The notes: generated by a model from the letters alone, not told the origin. Counted from the stretch's first letter, positions 42,949 to 53,135 are shown. The stretch is 53,582 bases of DNA from an uncultured Clostridia bacterium (GCA_947625895.1 CANQPZ010000004.1:1-53582); one strand, 5' to 3'. Numbers and translations: made by a program.

Positions 42949-45900
42949 TTATCTCTGTTCATTTTCTACATCCTCAAGTAATCTTTTTCTTCTCTGTTCT
43001 TCTAATGTCTTGTCATATTGAGATATTTTCTCTTGAAGTTTTTCTGGATCTGTTACAGTTATTGCACCATCCTCTACAGAAATTATTTCGTCATCAACTA
43101 ATGAATTCAAATTAATAAATTTATGTGTAGAATTTCTATCTATAGTTACTAATTTTCCTTTTGAACTTGCTTCTAGCATTAATTTATACATTTCTCTTGT
43201 ATATTCACTAATAGCCATTTTTCTGTCGTTCTTTTCATGTTCTGTTTTTGGTTCACTTGTATCAAATCCAGATTCATGAATCATAATTCCATCATCTGTT
43301 TCTTCAGAAAAGATATACCAATCACCAGAGTCACTCATGTTTATTCCTAGTCTATCAATCTTATCATTTTCTAAATCATATAATCCAAAAGATTGTGCAA
43401 CTTCAGTGATGTTATTTGATCCATGAAAACAACTTGATATTCCGCTTCTTTCAACCATATTAGATATTGATTCTATCTTATCAGGATCAATATCTATTCC
43501 TTTTCTTATCATAATATCTCTCGTTTTTTGATATTTTACTCCATAATCTGCTACATCGGTTTGAAAATGAGTATGATCATCTGAAGCAAACTCATCATTG
43601 TGAGCTATAAGCACAGCTGACCTAGAATCATAATAAAGTACTCTTGTTCCTGCACCATTATAAGTTTTTCCTACTTCTGCTGGTGGAACAGAAGTAACTG
43701 CTTTAATAGTGTCATTTTTTTCTGGAGACAAATTATGTAATAAGTCATCACAGCCCACACCCATTGCTACATCTTTTATTACCATCGCCTTATATTGTTC
43801 TTCAGTTATTTTTCCTTTTCTTAATAATTTGTCTAATTTTAATCTGTCTGTCTCAATCATTCTTTTAGCAGCTTCTTCATAGACACTCATAATTTCGTCA
43901 AAGCCACCTGTTCTTTTTAATTCCATTTCAACTTTAGATGGTATCTCAACATTATCAAAGCAAACCCTATTACCATTTCTCCAAGTCCAACTTTGTGAAA
44001 CAATACCTATAGGCTTTCCAGAATCGTCTAATTCCTCTACTATAAATAATGAGCCATTTTTTTCAGTTGCTGAATGTATCATTGAAGATTCTCCTGGTTC
44101 ATTTATTCCTATTGTCTGACAACAGTTAGTTATTTCTCCAATTGCAAAATGCAAAGGATCATCCATTCTTACAATTCTTCCTCTATAATGCTTTGTTTGA
44201 TATTGTTCTTGTGGAATTGCCTGATACTCTCTTTTCTTCATGTCTTTTAACAACTCTAAAGCAATCTTTACTTGTTCCTCGTTTAATCCTGCATTTTTAG
44301 CCTGATAAATTAGTTCATATTCTCCTTTTCCAATTGGAATATCAGGATATACATCTGCTCTCATTTTATTAAGTATATCTGCAGGTATTAATGTTTTTTC
44401 ATTAAATTTTGTGTTAAGTCCAATATTGTTGTCTAAGTAATTATCAAATCTTGAAGCAATTGCTGTAAATTTAGTATACAAATCAGGATTTGAAATAAAT
44501 TCATCTTTATATCTTAAAAAGAATTCTTTAAATCTTTCAGAATATGGTGGTACTAAAGCTGAAAACATATTCTCTGCTTTACCATATGTAAATAATCCTC
44601 TATAATCATCATTATTTAGTAAATCATATAATTTATTTTTTTCTTCTTCACTTAATTTCTTTATTCCAACGCTTGCTTTAGTATCTATTTCTAGCCCAGA
44701 TTCTTCAGGATAAATTAAACCATCTAAAGTTTCAGCTTCTTCATAAGTTAATTTATCAGGTTTATAACAAATATTTGTTGTTATTTTTCTTATCCAGCCT
44801 TTTCCTATTTTTCTTGATTCTTCTCTTAGATCATCTACAACCGAATGATTTAATTTTCTATTCCATTCTGGGTTTTTAGTTAGATGATCTGCAAATGAAA
44901 CCAATTCATCTAAATGAGTTGTTACGTGGGGTGAGTAATATGGTTGACCATTTTCATTTATTCTTGCAAATTCTTTATCTAAATATTCTCTTACTAAATT
45001 GGGATCTATTCTCTCTGACTTATTTAAACTATATTCTAGTGCATTTCTATATTGTATCTTTAACATATTTCTTGTTTTTTGATTTTCTTGTATATTTGTG
45101 TCTATTACTACTGAATTATTTTCTCTTACCGAATCTAATTTTTGAAGAGTACTAATTTCAACAACCCTATCTACTAGTATTTGTATTTCTTCACTATTTG
45201 CAGTAATTCCATTTTCAGCAAAAGCTTCAGTAAGTAATGTTGTAATATCCCCATTATACCCTGCATTAAGCTTATCATTTATACTTTTAAATACTTTACA
45301 CGTATTTTTAGAAGTAATCTTTTCTGGAGTTGGCATTAATCCAGGTATTCCCTCAAACAATTTAGAAATAACCTTAATATTTCCTACGATTTCGAATTTC
45401 TTTTCATATAACGATTTAATAATTTCATCATGTTCATATATTCTTGAAAGCGTTTCTTCATCTATTTCTGGTATTTCTAACAGTTTTTTTGCTTCATTAT
45501 ATCCCAAGAAATCAATCATATGACCTAATATTTGTTCATAGCTACCCCTAGAAAATCTATTTGAGCCATGTAACATATTCATTGAAGATATTTCTTTATA
45601 TTGCTTCAACATTTCCCTAGATTGTTTTTCTGGTTGAATATATAAAACAAAACCAGGATTTTTTATTAAGTCTTCTTCATATCTTTTTTCAATTTCCTCA
45701 AATTTGCTTCTAAGTTCATCGTCTTCTAACAACTTATTTTCGAATTCTTCATCACTTAATTTTAGTCCACTCATTAATTCTTCTTTTGCATATTGTCTTG
45801 GATAAGTGTCTAAAACTAATTTTAAAGTATTTGCATTTTCATAACTTTGACCATATACATCTAATAATGCTTCATCATCTGTATAATATAATTCTGCAAT

Positions 45901-48189
45901 TTTACCTAAACTAAAAACTTTTGTTAGATTTTTTATTTCATCTGCGCCTCGTATTAATTCGAAAGATTTTCCTTCTAGATAAAATCTATATTCATCATCT
46001 ATTATGTCTTCTATACTTAATTTATGATCTCTAGCAGTATCAACTAACCTATCACTGTATGATACTTCTTCTAAATAAAAAGTATAAAAACTTCTTTTTA
46101 AATCTGCTGGTGCATCATCATCTAAAACAAATTCCGGATGTTTTTCTCTGAAAAACGGTGGTATCTGTGGTTCTCCATATGTAACTTCCTGGCATAATAT
46201 TGCATCCTCAACTGTTTTTTCGAGTATATTTTTAAAATCTTCTATGCTTATATTTTCATTTGGTATATATATGCTATCAATAGTTCCATCTTCAAGTCTC
46301 TCTGCAACAGCCAAAGTTATAGAATTTTCTACTATAAAATTTAAAATAGCAGTATTATCTGAATTAGTTATTTTCTTTAATAAATCAAGTAATGAAATTG
46401 AATCATATGTTTCTTCATTTCTAACATAAACATTTGGAAATTTCATTCCAATTTCAATATTTTTGCCATTTAAGTATTCTGTCCAAGATGGATTTTTCTG
46501 AAAATCTTCTGTTTTTAAATCACGACTATAAAATTTATCCTGTAACTCTTTGGGTGCATCCTCGGCTAAAAACATTTCTGGATATTTATTTTTAAATTGA
46601 TCTGAAAAATCTCTAAAATCAATTGGTTGTACATCGTTATAATTATAGTCTGTTGGTCCTTCCACAATCATTCTTCTAACGCATTCTTCAAAATCAGACA
46701 TAGAATATGGTGCATAAACATCTTCCGGATCGTCAGATCTATAAAATATACTTTTTTCCATATTATGCTGATTACCTGCGTAATGGAAGTAATATTTTCC
46801 TAATCTTTTAGCAAGTGCAAAATCATTTTTAGAAAAAATATTTCCGTTTGCTTTGTCAAATTCCATTACTGTTTCAAATCCATATTTATAAAATAAAGTT
46901 AATACACTATTATCTTCAAATACTCTTGGAGAAATCCCATAACTTTCAATTTTTTCTCTAGTAGTATATTGCATTATTTTATCAAACATCCATTTTTCAT
47001 TTTCTGATAATCTACTTTCAACAGTTTCTAACGAAAAGTATCTTTCTAAGGATTTTATAGCATTTTGATCCATATATTCAGTTTTTCGTATATCATTTAG
47101 AATTTCTCCAACTTGTATTTGAATTTTCTTAACATTTTCCTCCTTAGATGCTTCTGTGTCAATGTTCTTCGCTATTTCCAAAAATATTAAATCTTCTTCA
47201 ACAAGTCCCTCTGAGATGTCTGGAAATTCTTTAAATAAATATGAAATTTTTTCTGATGTAACACCTTCAAATACTCCTGGATTATATTTATAAAGTGCTG
47301 TTCTATCAACAAATTCTTTTCCTTGAAATACTTCTCTATTTTTATAAACATCAGATAAAGATAATGAACTGTCTAAATATTTTGAAGCTAATTCATCATC
47401 TTCCTTAAAATCAATTAATCTTTCATCTGGAACATATTCTCTAATAGATGGTTCATCTACAATTTTTTTATAAATCTTAGGACTCAAATAAGTTTTTGAT
47501 ATAACTTCATTTAATTCATCTCTTATAAAATTTTTAAAAGTTTCTTCATTAAGCATTCCATCATATTGCTCTAATTTATTAACAAAAGTTGAATAAGATG
47601 CTTCATCTAAAATTTCAATTAATGTAGGTGTTACTGTCTGCACAATTTCTGGGCTTACTTTACCAAAAAATTTTTTTGCTCTATATGATAACCTTTCACT
47701 TTGTATTGCATCAAAAAGTTTATATCTTAAAATATCACCAATTCCTAAATCACTTCTATAATATTTGTCCCTAACATCTTTTGGAATATCTCTAGATAAA
47801 AATTTTTCCTGATGTTCCATAACAAATGCATCATCAAAAGAATCATCATCATATGATTGACTTTCAAAATCAAAATTTCTTACATTGCATCCCTTTACTC
47901 TGACAGTTCCATATCTTAAACTTGTATCTATTATTTTAAAATCTATATTCGCTTTTGTACCTTCAAAATCAAATCCAATATCGAAAAAGCCTTCATATTC
48001 TTCAAATGGAATATCAGATAAATCACTGCAATGTACTTCATCAATTAATTGTTCAATTTCACTGTTTATTTTTTCCTCTTCTTCATCTGATAAAGTTATC
48101 TCTTCATTGTCAACCTTATCAATTAGATCTTTAATTTCTACAATTCTACTTTTAATTTCTCTAAATCTTTCAATAGACATTTTTGGCAT
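42949..48189 (-). CDS. Giant 1746-residue protein of unknown function with internal repeats
   Basis: No signal peptide or membrane segment: a large cytoplasmic protein. A repeated module is visible around residues 125 (HQEKFLSRDIPKDVRDKYYR), 533 (YPEMFLAEDAPKELQDKFYS) and 683 (HPEFVLDDDAPADLKRSFY), consensus hPExxLxxDaPxxLxxxFY; the second and third copies also share the 40 residues before it. Near residues 1343-1415 a conserved-looking block reads LHFAIGEITNCCQTIG, then GSLFIVEE, then SQSWTWRNGNRVCFDNVEIPS, with a Cys-Cys pair and a pattern that suggests a small catalytic domain, perhaps GNAT-like; I cannot name it. Operon with the ALDH-like protein upstream (27-base gap). Confidence 0.85.
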   Translation of the reverse strand: MPKMSIERFREIKSRIVEIKDLIDKVDNEEITLSDEEEEKINSEIEQLIDEVHCSDLSDIPFEEYEGFFDIGFDFEGTKANIDFKIIDTSLRYGTVRVKGCNVRNFDFESQSYDDDSFDDAFVMEHQEKFLSRDIPKDVRDKYYRSDLGIGDILRYKLFDAIQSERLSYRAKKFFGKVSPEIVQTVTPTLIEILDEASYSTFVNKLEQYDGMLNEETFKNFIRDELNEVISKTYLSPKIYKKIVDEPSIREYVPDERLIDFKEDDELASKYLDSSLSLSDVYKNREVFQGKEFVDRTALYKYNPGVFEGVTSEKISYLFKEFPDISEGLVEEDLIFLEIAKNIDTEASKEENVKKIQIQVGEILNDIRKTEYMDQNAIKSLERYFSLETVESRLSENEKWMFDKIMQYTTREKIESYGISPRVFEDNSVLTLFYKYGFETVMEFDKANGNIFSKNDFALAKRLGKYYFHYAGNQHNMEKSIFYRSDDPEDVYAPYSMSDFEECVRRMIVEGPTDYNYNDVQPIDFRDFSDQFKNKYPEMFLAEDAPKELQDKFYSRDLKTEDFQKNPSWTEYLNGKNIEIGMKFPNVYVRNEETYDSISLLDLLKKITNSDNTAILNFIVENSITLAVAERLEDGTIDSIYIPNENISIEDFKNILEKTVEDAILCQEVTYGEPQIPPFFREKHPEFVLDDDAPADLKRSFYTFYLEEVSYSDRLVDTARDHKLSIEDIIDDEYRFYLEGKSFELIRGADEIKNLTKVFSLGKIAELYYTDDEALLDVYGQSYENANTLKLVLDTYPRQYAKEELMSGLKLSDEEFENKLLEDDELRSKFEEIEKRYEEDLIKNPGFVLYIQPEKQSREMLKQYKEISSMNMLHGSNRFSRGSYEQILGHMIDFLGYNEAKKLLEIPEIDEETLSRIYEHDEIIKSLYEKKFEIVGNIKVISKLFEGIPGLMPTPEKITSKNTCKVFKSINDKLNAGYNGDITTLLTEAFAENGITANSEEIQILVDRVVEISTLQKLDSVRENNSVVIDTNIQENQKTRNMLKIQYRNALEYSLNKSERIDPNLVREYLDKEFARINENGQPYYSPHVTTHLDELVSFADHLTKNPEWNRKLNHSVVDDLREESRKIGKGWIRKITTNICYKPDKLTYEEAETLDGLIYPEESGLEIDTKASVGIKKLSEEEKNKLYDLLNNDDYRGLFTYGKAENMFSALVPPYSERFKEFFLRYKDEFISNPDLYTKFTAIASRFDNYLDNNIGLNTKFNEKTLIPADILNKMRADVYPDIPIGKGEYELIYQAKNAGLNEEQVKIALELLKDMKKREYQAIPQEQYQTKHYRGRIVRMDDPLHFAIGEITNCCQTIGINEPGESSMIHSATEKNGSLFIVEELDDSGKPIGIVSQSWTWRNGNRVCFDNVEIPSKVEMELKRTGGFDEIMSVYEEAAKRMIETDRLKLDKLLRKGKITEEQYKAMVIKDVAMGVGCDDLLHNLSPEKNDTIKAVTSVPPAEVGKTYNGAGTRVLYYDSRSAVLIAHNDEFASDDHTHFQTDVADYGVKYQKTRDIMIRKGIDIDPDKIESISNMVERSGISSCFHGSNNITEVAQSFGLYDLENDKIDRLGINMSDSGDWYIFSEETDDGIMIHESGFDTSEPKTEHEKNDRKMAISEYTREMYKLMLEASSKGKLVTIDRNSTHKFINLNSLVDDEIISVEDGAITVTDPEKLQEKISQYDKTLEEQRRKRLLEDVENEQR

Positions 48190-48216
48190 AATTACAACAT
48201 TCCTTTATTTTATACT

Positions 48217-49284
48217 TTACTTTTTAAAAAAACTTTTTATTTTTTCTAAAATTCTTTTATACCATGGGTTAACAACCTCAACTAGAGCTTGTTCATTATT
48301 ACTTACATTGTTTTGTTCAGGTAATTTATCATCTTCTTTGGCAAATATGTCTGTTTTTATTTCTTTAATATTATCTGTATAATTTTTATAATATTCTGCA
48401 ACATTTAATTCTTTTTCTGATGGATACATTATTTTTTTCTTATAGTAAAACTTATTCGTTTTATCATTTAATTCTTCACAATTTAATAATGAACTATTTA
48501 CAAATACATTTGGTGAAGTTACTAATGTAATAAACTCATAAGCTACATTTGGATCACTTGTATATATAGAAACGCCTTTAGGTTTCATTTTATTTAATCT
48601 ATCTAAAACATCTCCAAATTTTCCTTCTATTTTTTCAAAATCTATATTTTTTTCATTTAATCTTTTCATTTCTGAATCAATCTCAGAAGTAAATTTACCA
48701 TCATAATCATATATAACATATTTTTTAGAAAACTCTTTTTGAATTACTTTTTCTTGTTCTTTTTCTTCTAATTCTATTATCTCATCAAAATCATCATATG
48801 AGCATTCTTCATAAGGCATGATCATAAGTGTATTTCTACTAATGTTAAATTTTGCTAATGCCTCAGTAAAAATAATTAGCATCATACTAGATAAACTTAA
48901 TTCGTTATATTCTGTTTGAGATATTGTAATTGTATTTCTAGATTTTATACCACCAACAAAATACTTAATAACTTGTAAAACATCATTTGTTTCTACAACA
49001 ATATTTCCAGTTGGTACTGGAAATACTCCACTATAATAATCAGCTCCTTGATTATAACTAGATGTTGATTTATAAAAATCATTTTCTTTATATGCTTCAT
49101 CAAAAGCATTATAAATATCATTAAATGATATTTCAGTTCCTGATATATCTATCATTTGCTGAATATATGTTTTATTTGCAATTATTCTAGATAATATATA
49201 TTTTAAAACGCGCTCAGATAAATCAAGAGTATCATTTAAATTATAAATTCGAAATGCATTATTTAATAGATTAATTTCTTCCAT
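48217..49284 (-). CDS. Degenerate aldehyde-dehydrogenase/ProA-like protein
   Basis: About 355 residues. PTGNIVVETNDVLQVIKYFVGGIKSRNTITISQ and VSIYTSDPNVAYEFITLVTSPNVFVNSS align by eye with the cofactor-binding and late segments of gamma-glutamyl-phosphate reductase (ProA) and other aldehyde dehydrogenases. The active-site cysteine motif is not found and the protein is shorter, so it is probably not a working enzyme. A basic amphipathic C-terminus (NPWYKRILEKIKSFFKK) could bind membrane. I start at the ATG (49282-49284), five bases after GGAGG; an upstream TTG overlaps that site. It precedes the 1746-residue gene and shares its promoter at 49365-49393. Confidence 0.7.
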   Translation of the reverse strand: MEEINLLNNAFRIYNLNDTLDLSERVLKYILSRIIANKTYIQQMIDISGTEISFNDIYNAFDEAYKENDFYKSTSSYNQGADYYSGVFPVPTGNIVVETNDVLQVIKYFVGGIKSRNTITISQTEYNELSLSSMMLIIFTEALAKFNISRNTLMIMPYEECSYDDFDEIIELEEKEQEKVIQKEFSKKYVIYDYDGKFTSEIDSEMKRLNEKNIDFEKIEGKFGDVLDRLNKMKPKGVSIYTSDPNVAYEFITLVTSPNVFVNSSLLNCEELNDKTNKFYYKKKIMYPSEKELNVAEYYKNYTDNIKEIKTDIFAKEDDKLPEQNNVSNNEQALVEVVNPWYKRILEKIKSFFKK

Positions 49285-49364
49285 AAAATCCTCCAATAGG
49301 CATTACATTAGGTTTTTAATTCCAACATATAAAACACTATTAAAAAGTCTAATATACTAAAAAA

Positions 49365-49393
49365 ATTATACCAATACATACTTTTTTTCACAA
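49365..49393 (-). promoter_or_regulatory. Extended -10 promoter of the ALDH-like/giant-protein operon
   Basis: Minus strand: TTGTGA (49388-49393), 17-base spacer ending in TGG, TATAAT (49365-49370). The leader to the first gene is about 75 bases. Confidence 0.78.
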
Positions 49394-49441
49394 TATTTGC
49401 AACAAACATGTTATCAAAACTTAATATTTATAGTTTAAAAG

Positions 49442-49478
49442 CAAAAAAAATCATTTAAATTAATAAATGATTTTTTTA
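49442..49478 (-). terminator. Rho-independent terminator after the amidase gene
   Basis: Fourteen-base stem of A/T runs around TCATTTA/TAAATGA (49444-49457 with 49464-49477), T run on the minus strand; it overlaps the amidase stop codon. Confidence 0.85.
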
Positions 49479-50135
49479 TTTTGAATAATACTCTAAAACT
49501 TTATTTTTAAATTCATCAAATCTACCATTACTTAGAATTCTACGTGGGCAATAACTACCTGAAAAATCGTTATGTGTTTTTATACTATTTATATTTAAGT
49601 CATATTCTTTTAACAAATAAGCAACTAACTTTGCTGCATTATCAAATGTTTTTTCAAAATCAGATCCATCGTTAACACATAGTTCTATTCCAATTCCGTA
49701 TCTGTTTCCTGTTCTTTCTCCTGCATGATTGGCAATTTCATTATCAGGTATATGATGATATATTTCTGTTTCATCAACAGTATAATGCCATGAAGTTGAA
49801 TTTTTACTTATCTTTAAATATGCTGCATGACCGGCAGCTGTTGCCATTTTATTGTAATTATTTGTTTCATGTATTACTATATATTTAATTTTTCTCTTGA
49901 TTCCCTTTCTTGCACTATTATCTATATCTATTATTTCATTATGTACTGTTACTCCATATACATTATCTGGAAAGCATGTTTTTTCTGTAATGTCCGTTTC
50001 GGGCAGTTCGAATTGTTCAGACGCATCTTCTATTCTCCAATAAATACTTTGTATTATAATTTTGGCAATTAATAAAATGATACAGATTATTAAAAAAGCA
50101 ACAATTATTCTAAAAATTTTCTGTCTATTTTTCAT
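49476..50135 (-). CDS. N-acetylmuramoyl-L-alanine amidase (Amidase_2 type)
   Basis: 219 residues. N-terminal membrane anchor (about 8-28), then the amidase-2 domain (about 75-215). Zinc ligands: His in IKYIVIHETNN, His in SIKTHNDFSG and Cys in GSYCPRRIL; NRYGIGIELCVNDGSD is also typical. It cleaves the amide between muramic acid and the stem peptide, acting outside the membrane. It lies 32 bases downstream of the 146-residue anchored protein, with AAGAAGG before the ATG. The anchor suggests turnover of the cell's own wall rather than a phage lysin. Confidence 0.94.
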   Translation of the reverse strand: MKNRQKIFRIIVAFLIICIILLIAKIIIQSIYWRIEDASEQFELPETDITEKTCFPDNVYGVTVHNEIIDIDNSARKGIKRKIKYIVIHETNNYNKMATAAGHAAYLKISKNSTSWHYTVDETEIYHHIPDNEIANHAGERTGNRYGIGIELCVNDGSDFEKTFDNAAKLVAYLLKEYDLNINSIKTHNDFSGSYCPRRILSNGRFDEFKNKVLEYYSK

Positions 50136-50167
50136 CTTGTGTACCTTCTTTGCATAATTAAAATTTC

Positions 50168-50608
50168 TTATTTTTCTTTAATTAGAATTGTAACTCTTCC
50201 ATCGTCAGTCAAATTTTTTATTTCTAATTTATATTTTGGGTTTCCATCTTCTTTTAATACACGTGCCTGATCTCCTAAAGTATAAGTACCCATATACTCT
50301 TTTCCATCTATTATAAAATCATAAGAAACATTTACGCCATATGATACTGTTACACCTTCTCCATAATCAGGAGCATCCCACTTTGCATCATCTGTTATTG
50401 CAAAATAATCACTTGTTCCATCTATATTTACATATGTAAGTGTATCTATTTCACACTCTTTGTTTAATTCGATTTTTTTCTCATCTGAATTTGTTACTGT
50501 TTCATTATTAGATGCATTTTTTTGTTTATTAATTTCTACAAAAATAAATACTAAGGCTACAATTATTATAATAATTAAAGCAATACATAATATTTTCTTT
50601 TTCTTCAT
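50168..50608 (-). CDS. Small membrane-anchored extracellular protein, unknown
   Basis: 146 residues. Lysine-rich start, membrane segment (about 6-25), a polar linker, then a secreted beta-rich domain (TLTYVNIDGTSDYFAITDD, YDFIIDGKEYMGTYTLGDQARVL). No lipobox and no catalytic motif. AGGAG eight bases before the ATG. It is probably cotranscribed with the amidase downstream and may be an accessory to it; unrecognised otherwise. Confidence 0.75.
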   Translation of the reverse strand: MKKKKILCIALIIIIIVALVFIFVEINKQKNASNNETVTNSDEKKIELNKECEIDTLTYVNIDGTSDYFAITDDAKWDAPDYGEGVTVSYGVNVSYDFIIDGKEYMGTYTLGDQARVLKEDGNPKYKLEIKNLTDDGRVTILIKEK

Positions 50609-50690
50609 ATGTTTACTCTCCTTTTATAATTTAAAATTCAATTAAAATTGTAACATATATTTTTAATTATATTAAATTCGATAATCCAGA

Positions 50691-51128
50691 CTATTTATGA
50701 TTTGTTTTACGAAACAATTTTGCAAATAATTTACTAAACCAATTCTGTTTTCTATATTCCTCTAATTGTTTATTTTCATTTAATTTATCAATATTAGTAT
50801 TTTTAGGAAACAAATCATCATATTTATATTGTTCTTCTTTTCTTTTTTCTATTTCCTGCTGTGTTTGTTTAATTAGTAAATCCAATTCTTCTTTTTCTTT
50901 AGGTTCAAGAAAAAAATTCATGTTTAAATATGTTAGGATTGTAACAGTATCAACATGCAATTTTTTCATATTTAATGATTTTTTATTGCATAATTCTTCA
51001 CTATATTCGTAGTCTTTGTTATCTGAGATAAACTCAACTATATTATCTGGTAATTTTTCAATATAGGACATATCCATTTGTTTTAAAACATATTCAACTT
51101 CTGAAAGTCGTTTACTTAATTCTTTCAT
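50691..51128 (-). CDS. Small helical protein of an uncharacterised family common in gut Bacillota
   Basis: 145 residues, no membrane segment. LSEVEYVLKQMDMSYIEKLP followed by DNIVEFISDNKDYEY and LTYLNMNFFLEPKEKEELDLL resembles, from memory, a widespread small family (pattern E-V-x-x-x-L-x-x-M-D...Y-x-x-K-I-P-x-x-x-x-x-F-I) with no known role. The C-terminus is basic and amphipathic (NWFSKLFAKLFRKTNHK), like that of the ALDH-like protein at 48217. The start lies two bases after the stop of the 655-residue gene, so the two are tightly coupled. Confidence 0.72.
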   Translation of the reverse strand: MKELSKRLSEVEYVLKQMDMSYIEKLPDNIVEFISDNKDYEYSEELCNKKSLNMKKLHVDTVTILTYLNMNFFLEPKEKEELDLLIKQTQQEIEKRKEEQYKYDDLFPKNTNIDKLNENKQLEEYRKQNWFSKLFAKLFRKTNHK

Positions 51129-51130
51129 TT

Positions 51131-53098
51131 TTAACCTTTCACTACAACAATATTATCTTTTGTTTGTCTTAACATACTAGGAATATTTGCTAATCCTCTA
51201 CAGAAACTATCTGGAGAATTTTTTATAGCTGATTTACTTTGATTATTTATAAAACTTGGGTCAACTATTGTTACGCTCTTATTCTGTATATAATCCCTAG
51301 TTTTAACAGCTATGGTATTCAAAACCGGATTCTTTGATTCTTCAAATTTTTTCATTACAGATTCTATCCTGCTAGTATCTGGGCAATTAATATTTCCTAA
51401 CATTTCCCCATAATAGCTCATATAAAAATCATAACAGCTATTTACATAGTCACTACCGAAAGCTGGTCGAATCGTTTCTAGTATTTTTGAGAATTTTAAC
51501 AACTGTGCCGCACATTCTATAAAATAAGCATTATACACATCATCTAAATTATCTTTAATATTAAACTTTGCGTGAGTTTCTTCAAATGTTTTTAAATCAA
51601 CTTTTCCTAGACCGCGCAAAGTTAATGCATTTTCATGACTAACATGTAAAAAATTTTCAGTTAGGTTGCATATCTGATTTTTTGAATATTTTCCACTATT
51701 GATTTTATCAATAAATAATTTAGTTGGTGCATGATTTAAAATATAATTGCTTATCGTTCTACCTGCCGGAGACATTGTTATTACATTTTCAAACAATATA
51801 TCCGTCTTAATTTCACCTGAAGGAGTAATTATATGTTTTAAATGATTAAATTTATTTAATAGACTAGGATCATCTTTAATAGCTTTACGCAAAAAAATCA
51901 TATCATAGTCCATTGTTCTGTATCTTTTTCTATCTACAGGACTTTCCTTTAATGAGAATGATCTTCTGCAATTAACTGCTACTGCATTTCTATGACAAAT
52001 TCCAGATAATTTTTCATTTTCCTCATTTCTATCCATAAAATCAAAAATAAAAAATTGCAATTTTTTCCATCCATGAAAATCAGCATCAATTTCTATTTCG
52101 TCACTATCATGGTTTCCCTTAAAATTTCTTGGATCATTTTTTCCATAATTTTTCGTTAAATAATCTTTATATGCTATATTTAATAAACATTTTATTTCAT
52201 ATGGTAAAGCATCTATATTAAAATTATTTCCTTCAGCTCTGTTTTTTTGAACCTGATGTGTCAATTCATGAAATTGTACAAATAGAAGAAACATTAAGTC
52301 AATTTCTTTTACAGATCTAGAACTATTCAAAGATTTATTTGAAGATAATTGCATATTTTTGAATCTTGATATTTCAAAAGCTGTATACCTATGGCTTCCA
52401 CTACTGTGTGCTACACCTATTTTTTTCTTACCATATCGATCATCATATTTTGCAGCAAAAGTTCTTATATCTTCAACTCCTTTTCTATAGTAACTTGGTA
52501 GAAAAGTTAATATAGAAGATATTAATTCTGGAGATGTTCTTAAAGTTTTTCTATTATTTAATATATATCTTATAAAGTCATTATAATTTTGTTTAAACTC
52601 TGGATTTTTAAAATCTTTTTTACTATCAAAATATGTACCTAATATTCTTATTTCCTCATCATTTAAGAATCCATTTTTATTAACTTTATCCATGATGCTT
52701 TTTATTATTTTTTCATTCTTTACGATATTATCTTTGATATAATTTTTTCCCGTTATTTTTTGTAATGCTTTTTCATCCAAATACTCAAAAACAACATTAG
52801 TGTTGACCTCTAAAAATATTTTGTCTCTGCCATATCTCACTACATTTTTATTTACTACTTCCCTTAAGTAATCAAAATAATTTCTAAATTCGCTAGAATT
52901 AATATAGTTCTTGTCTTCTGATATTTTCTTTGCAATATAATGATCTAACGATTCTTTGAAAGCTAAATAATACGCATTAGATTCATTGCCGTATTTTTTT
53001 AAGTATTCGTCTTTAATCTTATCTAAATATGCCGGATTATTTAAAGCATACTGATACATACTTTCATCAAAATCATTTGCATATGATTGATTAAACAT
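51131..53098 (-). CDS. Large protein with HExxH zinc-peptidase signature, unknown family
   Basis: 655 residues, no signal peptide or membrane segment. HELTHQVQ near residue 277, in a hydrophobic context (LMFLLFVQFHELTH), is followed about 55 residues later by DEIEIDADFHGWKKL, which fits the third-ligand Glu helix of gluzincin-type proteases. The flanking regions are long and unrecognised. The annotated ATG has no ribosome site; AAAGGAGG lies about 40 bases upstream, next to another ATG that opens a 14-codon frame ending across this start (53091-53135). The N-terminus is therefore uncertain. Translationally coupled to the 145-residue gene downstream. Confidence 0.75.
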   Translation of the reverse strand: MFNQSYANDFDESMYQYALNNPAYLDKIKDEYLKKYGNESNAYYLAFKESLDHYIAKKISEDKNYINSSEFRNYFDYLREVVNKNVVRYGRDKIFLEVNTNVVFEYLDEKALQKITGKNYIKDNIVKNEKIIKSIMDKVNKNGFLNDEEIRILGTYFDSKKDFKNPEFKQNYNDFIRYILNNRKTLRTSPELISSILTFLPSYYRKGVEDIRTFAAKYDDRYGKKKIGVAHSSGSHRYTAFEISRFKNMQLSSNKSLNSSRSVKEIDLMFLLFVQFHELTHQVQKNRAEGNNFNIDALPYEIKCLLNIAYKDYLTKNYGKNDPRNFKGNHDSDEIEIDADFHGWKKLQFFIFDFMDRNEENEKLSGICHRNAVAVNCRRSFSLKESPVDRKRYRTMDYDMIFLRKAIKDDPSLLNKFNHLKHIITPSGEIKTDILFENVITMSPAGRTISNYILNHAPTKLFIDKINSGKYSKNQICNLTENFLHVSHENALTLRGLGKVDLKTFEETHAKFNIKDNLDDVYNAYFIECAAQLLKFSKILETIRPAFGSDYVNSCYDFYMSYYGEMLGNINCPDTSRIESVMKKFEESKNPVLNTIAVKTRDYIQNKSVTIVDPSFINNQSKSAIKNSPDSFCRGLANIPSMLRQTKDNIVVVKG

Positions 53099-53135
53099 AT
53101 TTTTTTAAATGATTATTTAATAATAAAATAATCAT
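53091..53135 (-). other. Short leader frame with strong ribosome site overlapping the 655-residue gene start
   Basis: AAAGGAGG (53138-53145) precedes an ATG that encodes MIILLLNNHLKKYV and stops across the next gene's ATG (ATGTTTAA). Its sequence also forms a hairpin (53107-53137, AATGATTATTT with AAATAATCATT). Either a coupling leader, or the true N-terminus of the next gene displaced by one extra A in the seven-A run. Confidence 0.5.

Noticed and set aside
49476..50135. Phage endolysin
   Set aside because: It has a membrane anchor, no holin beside it and no other phage genes.
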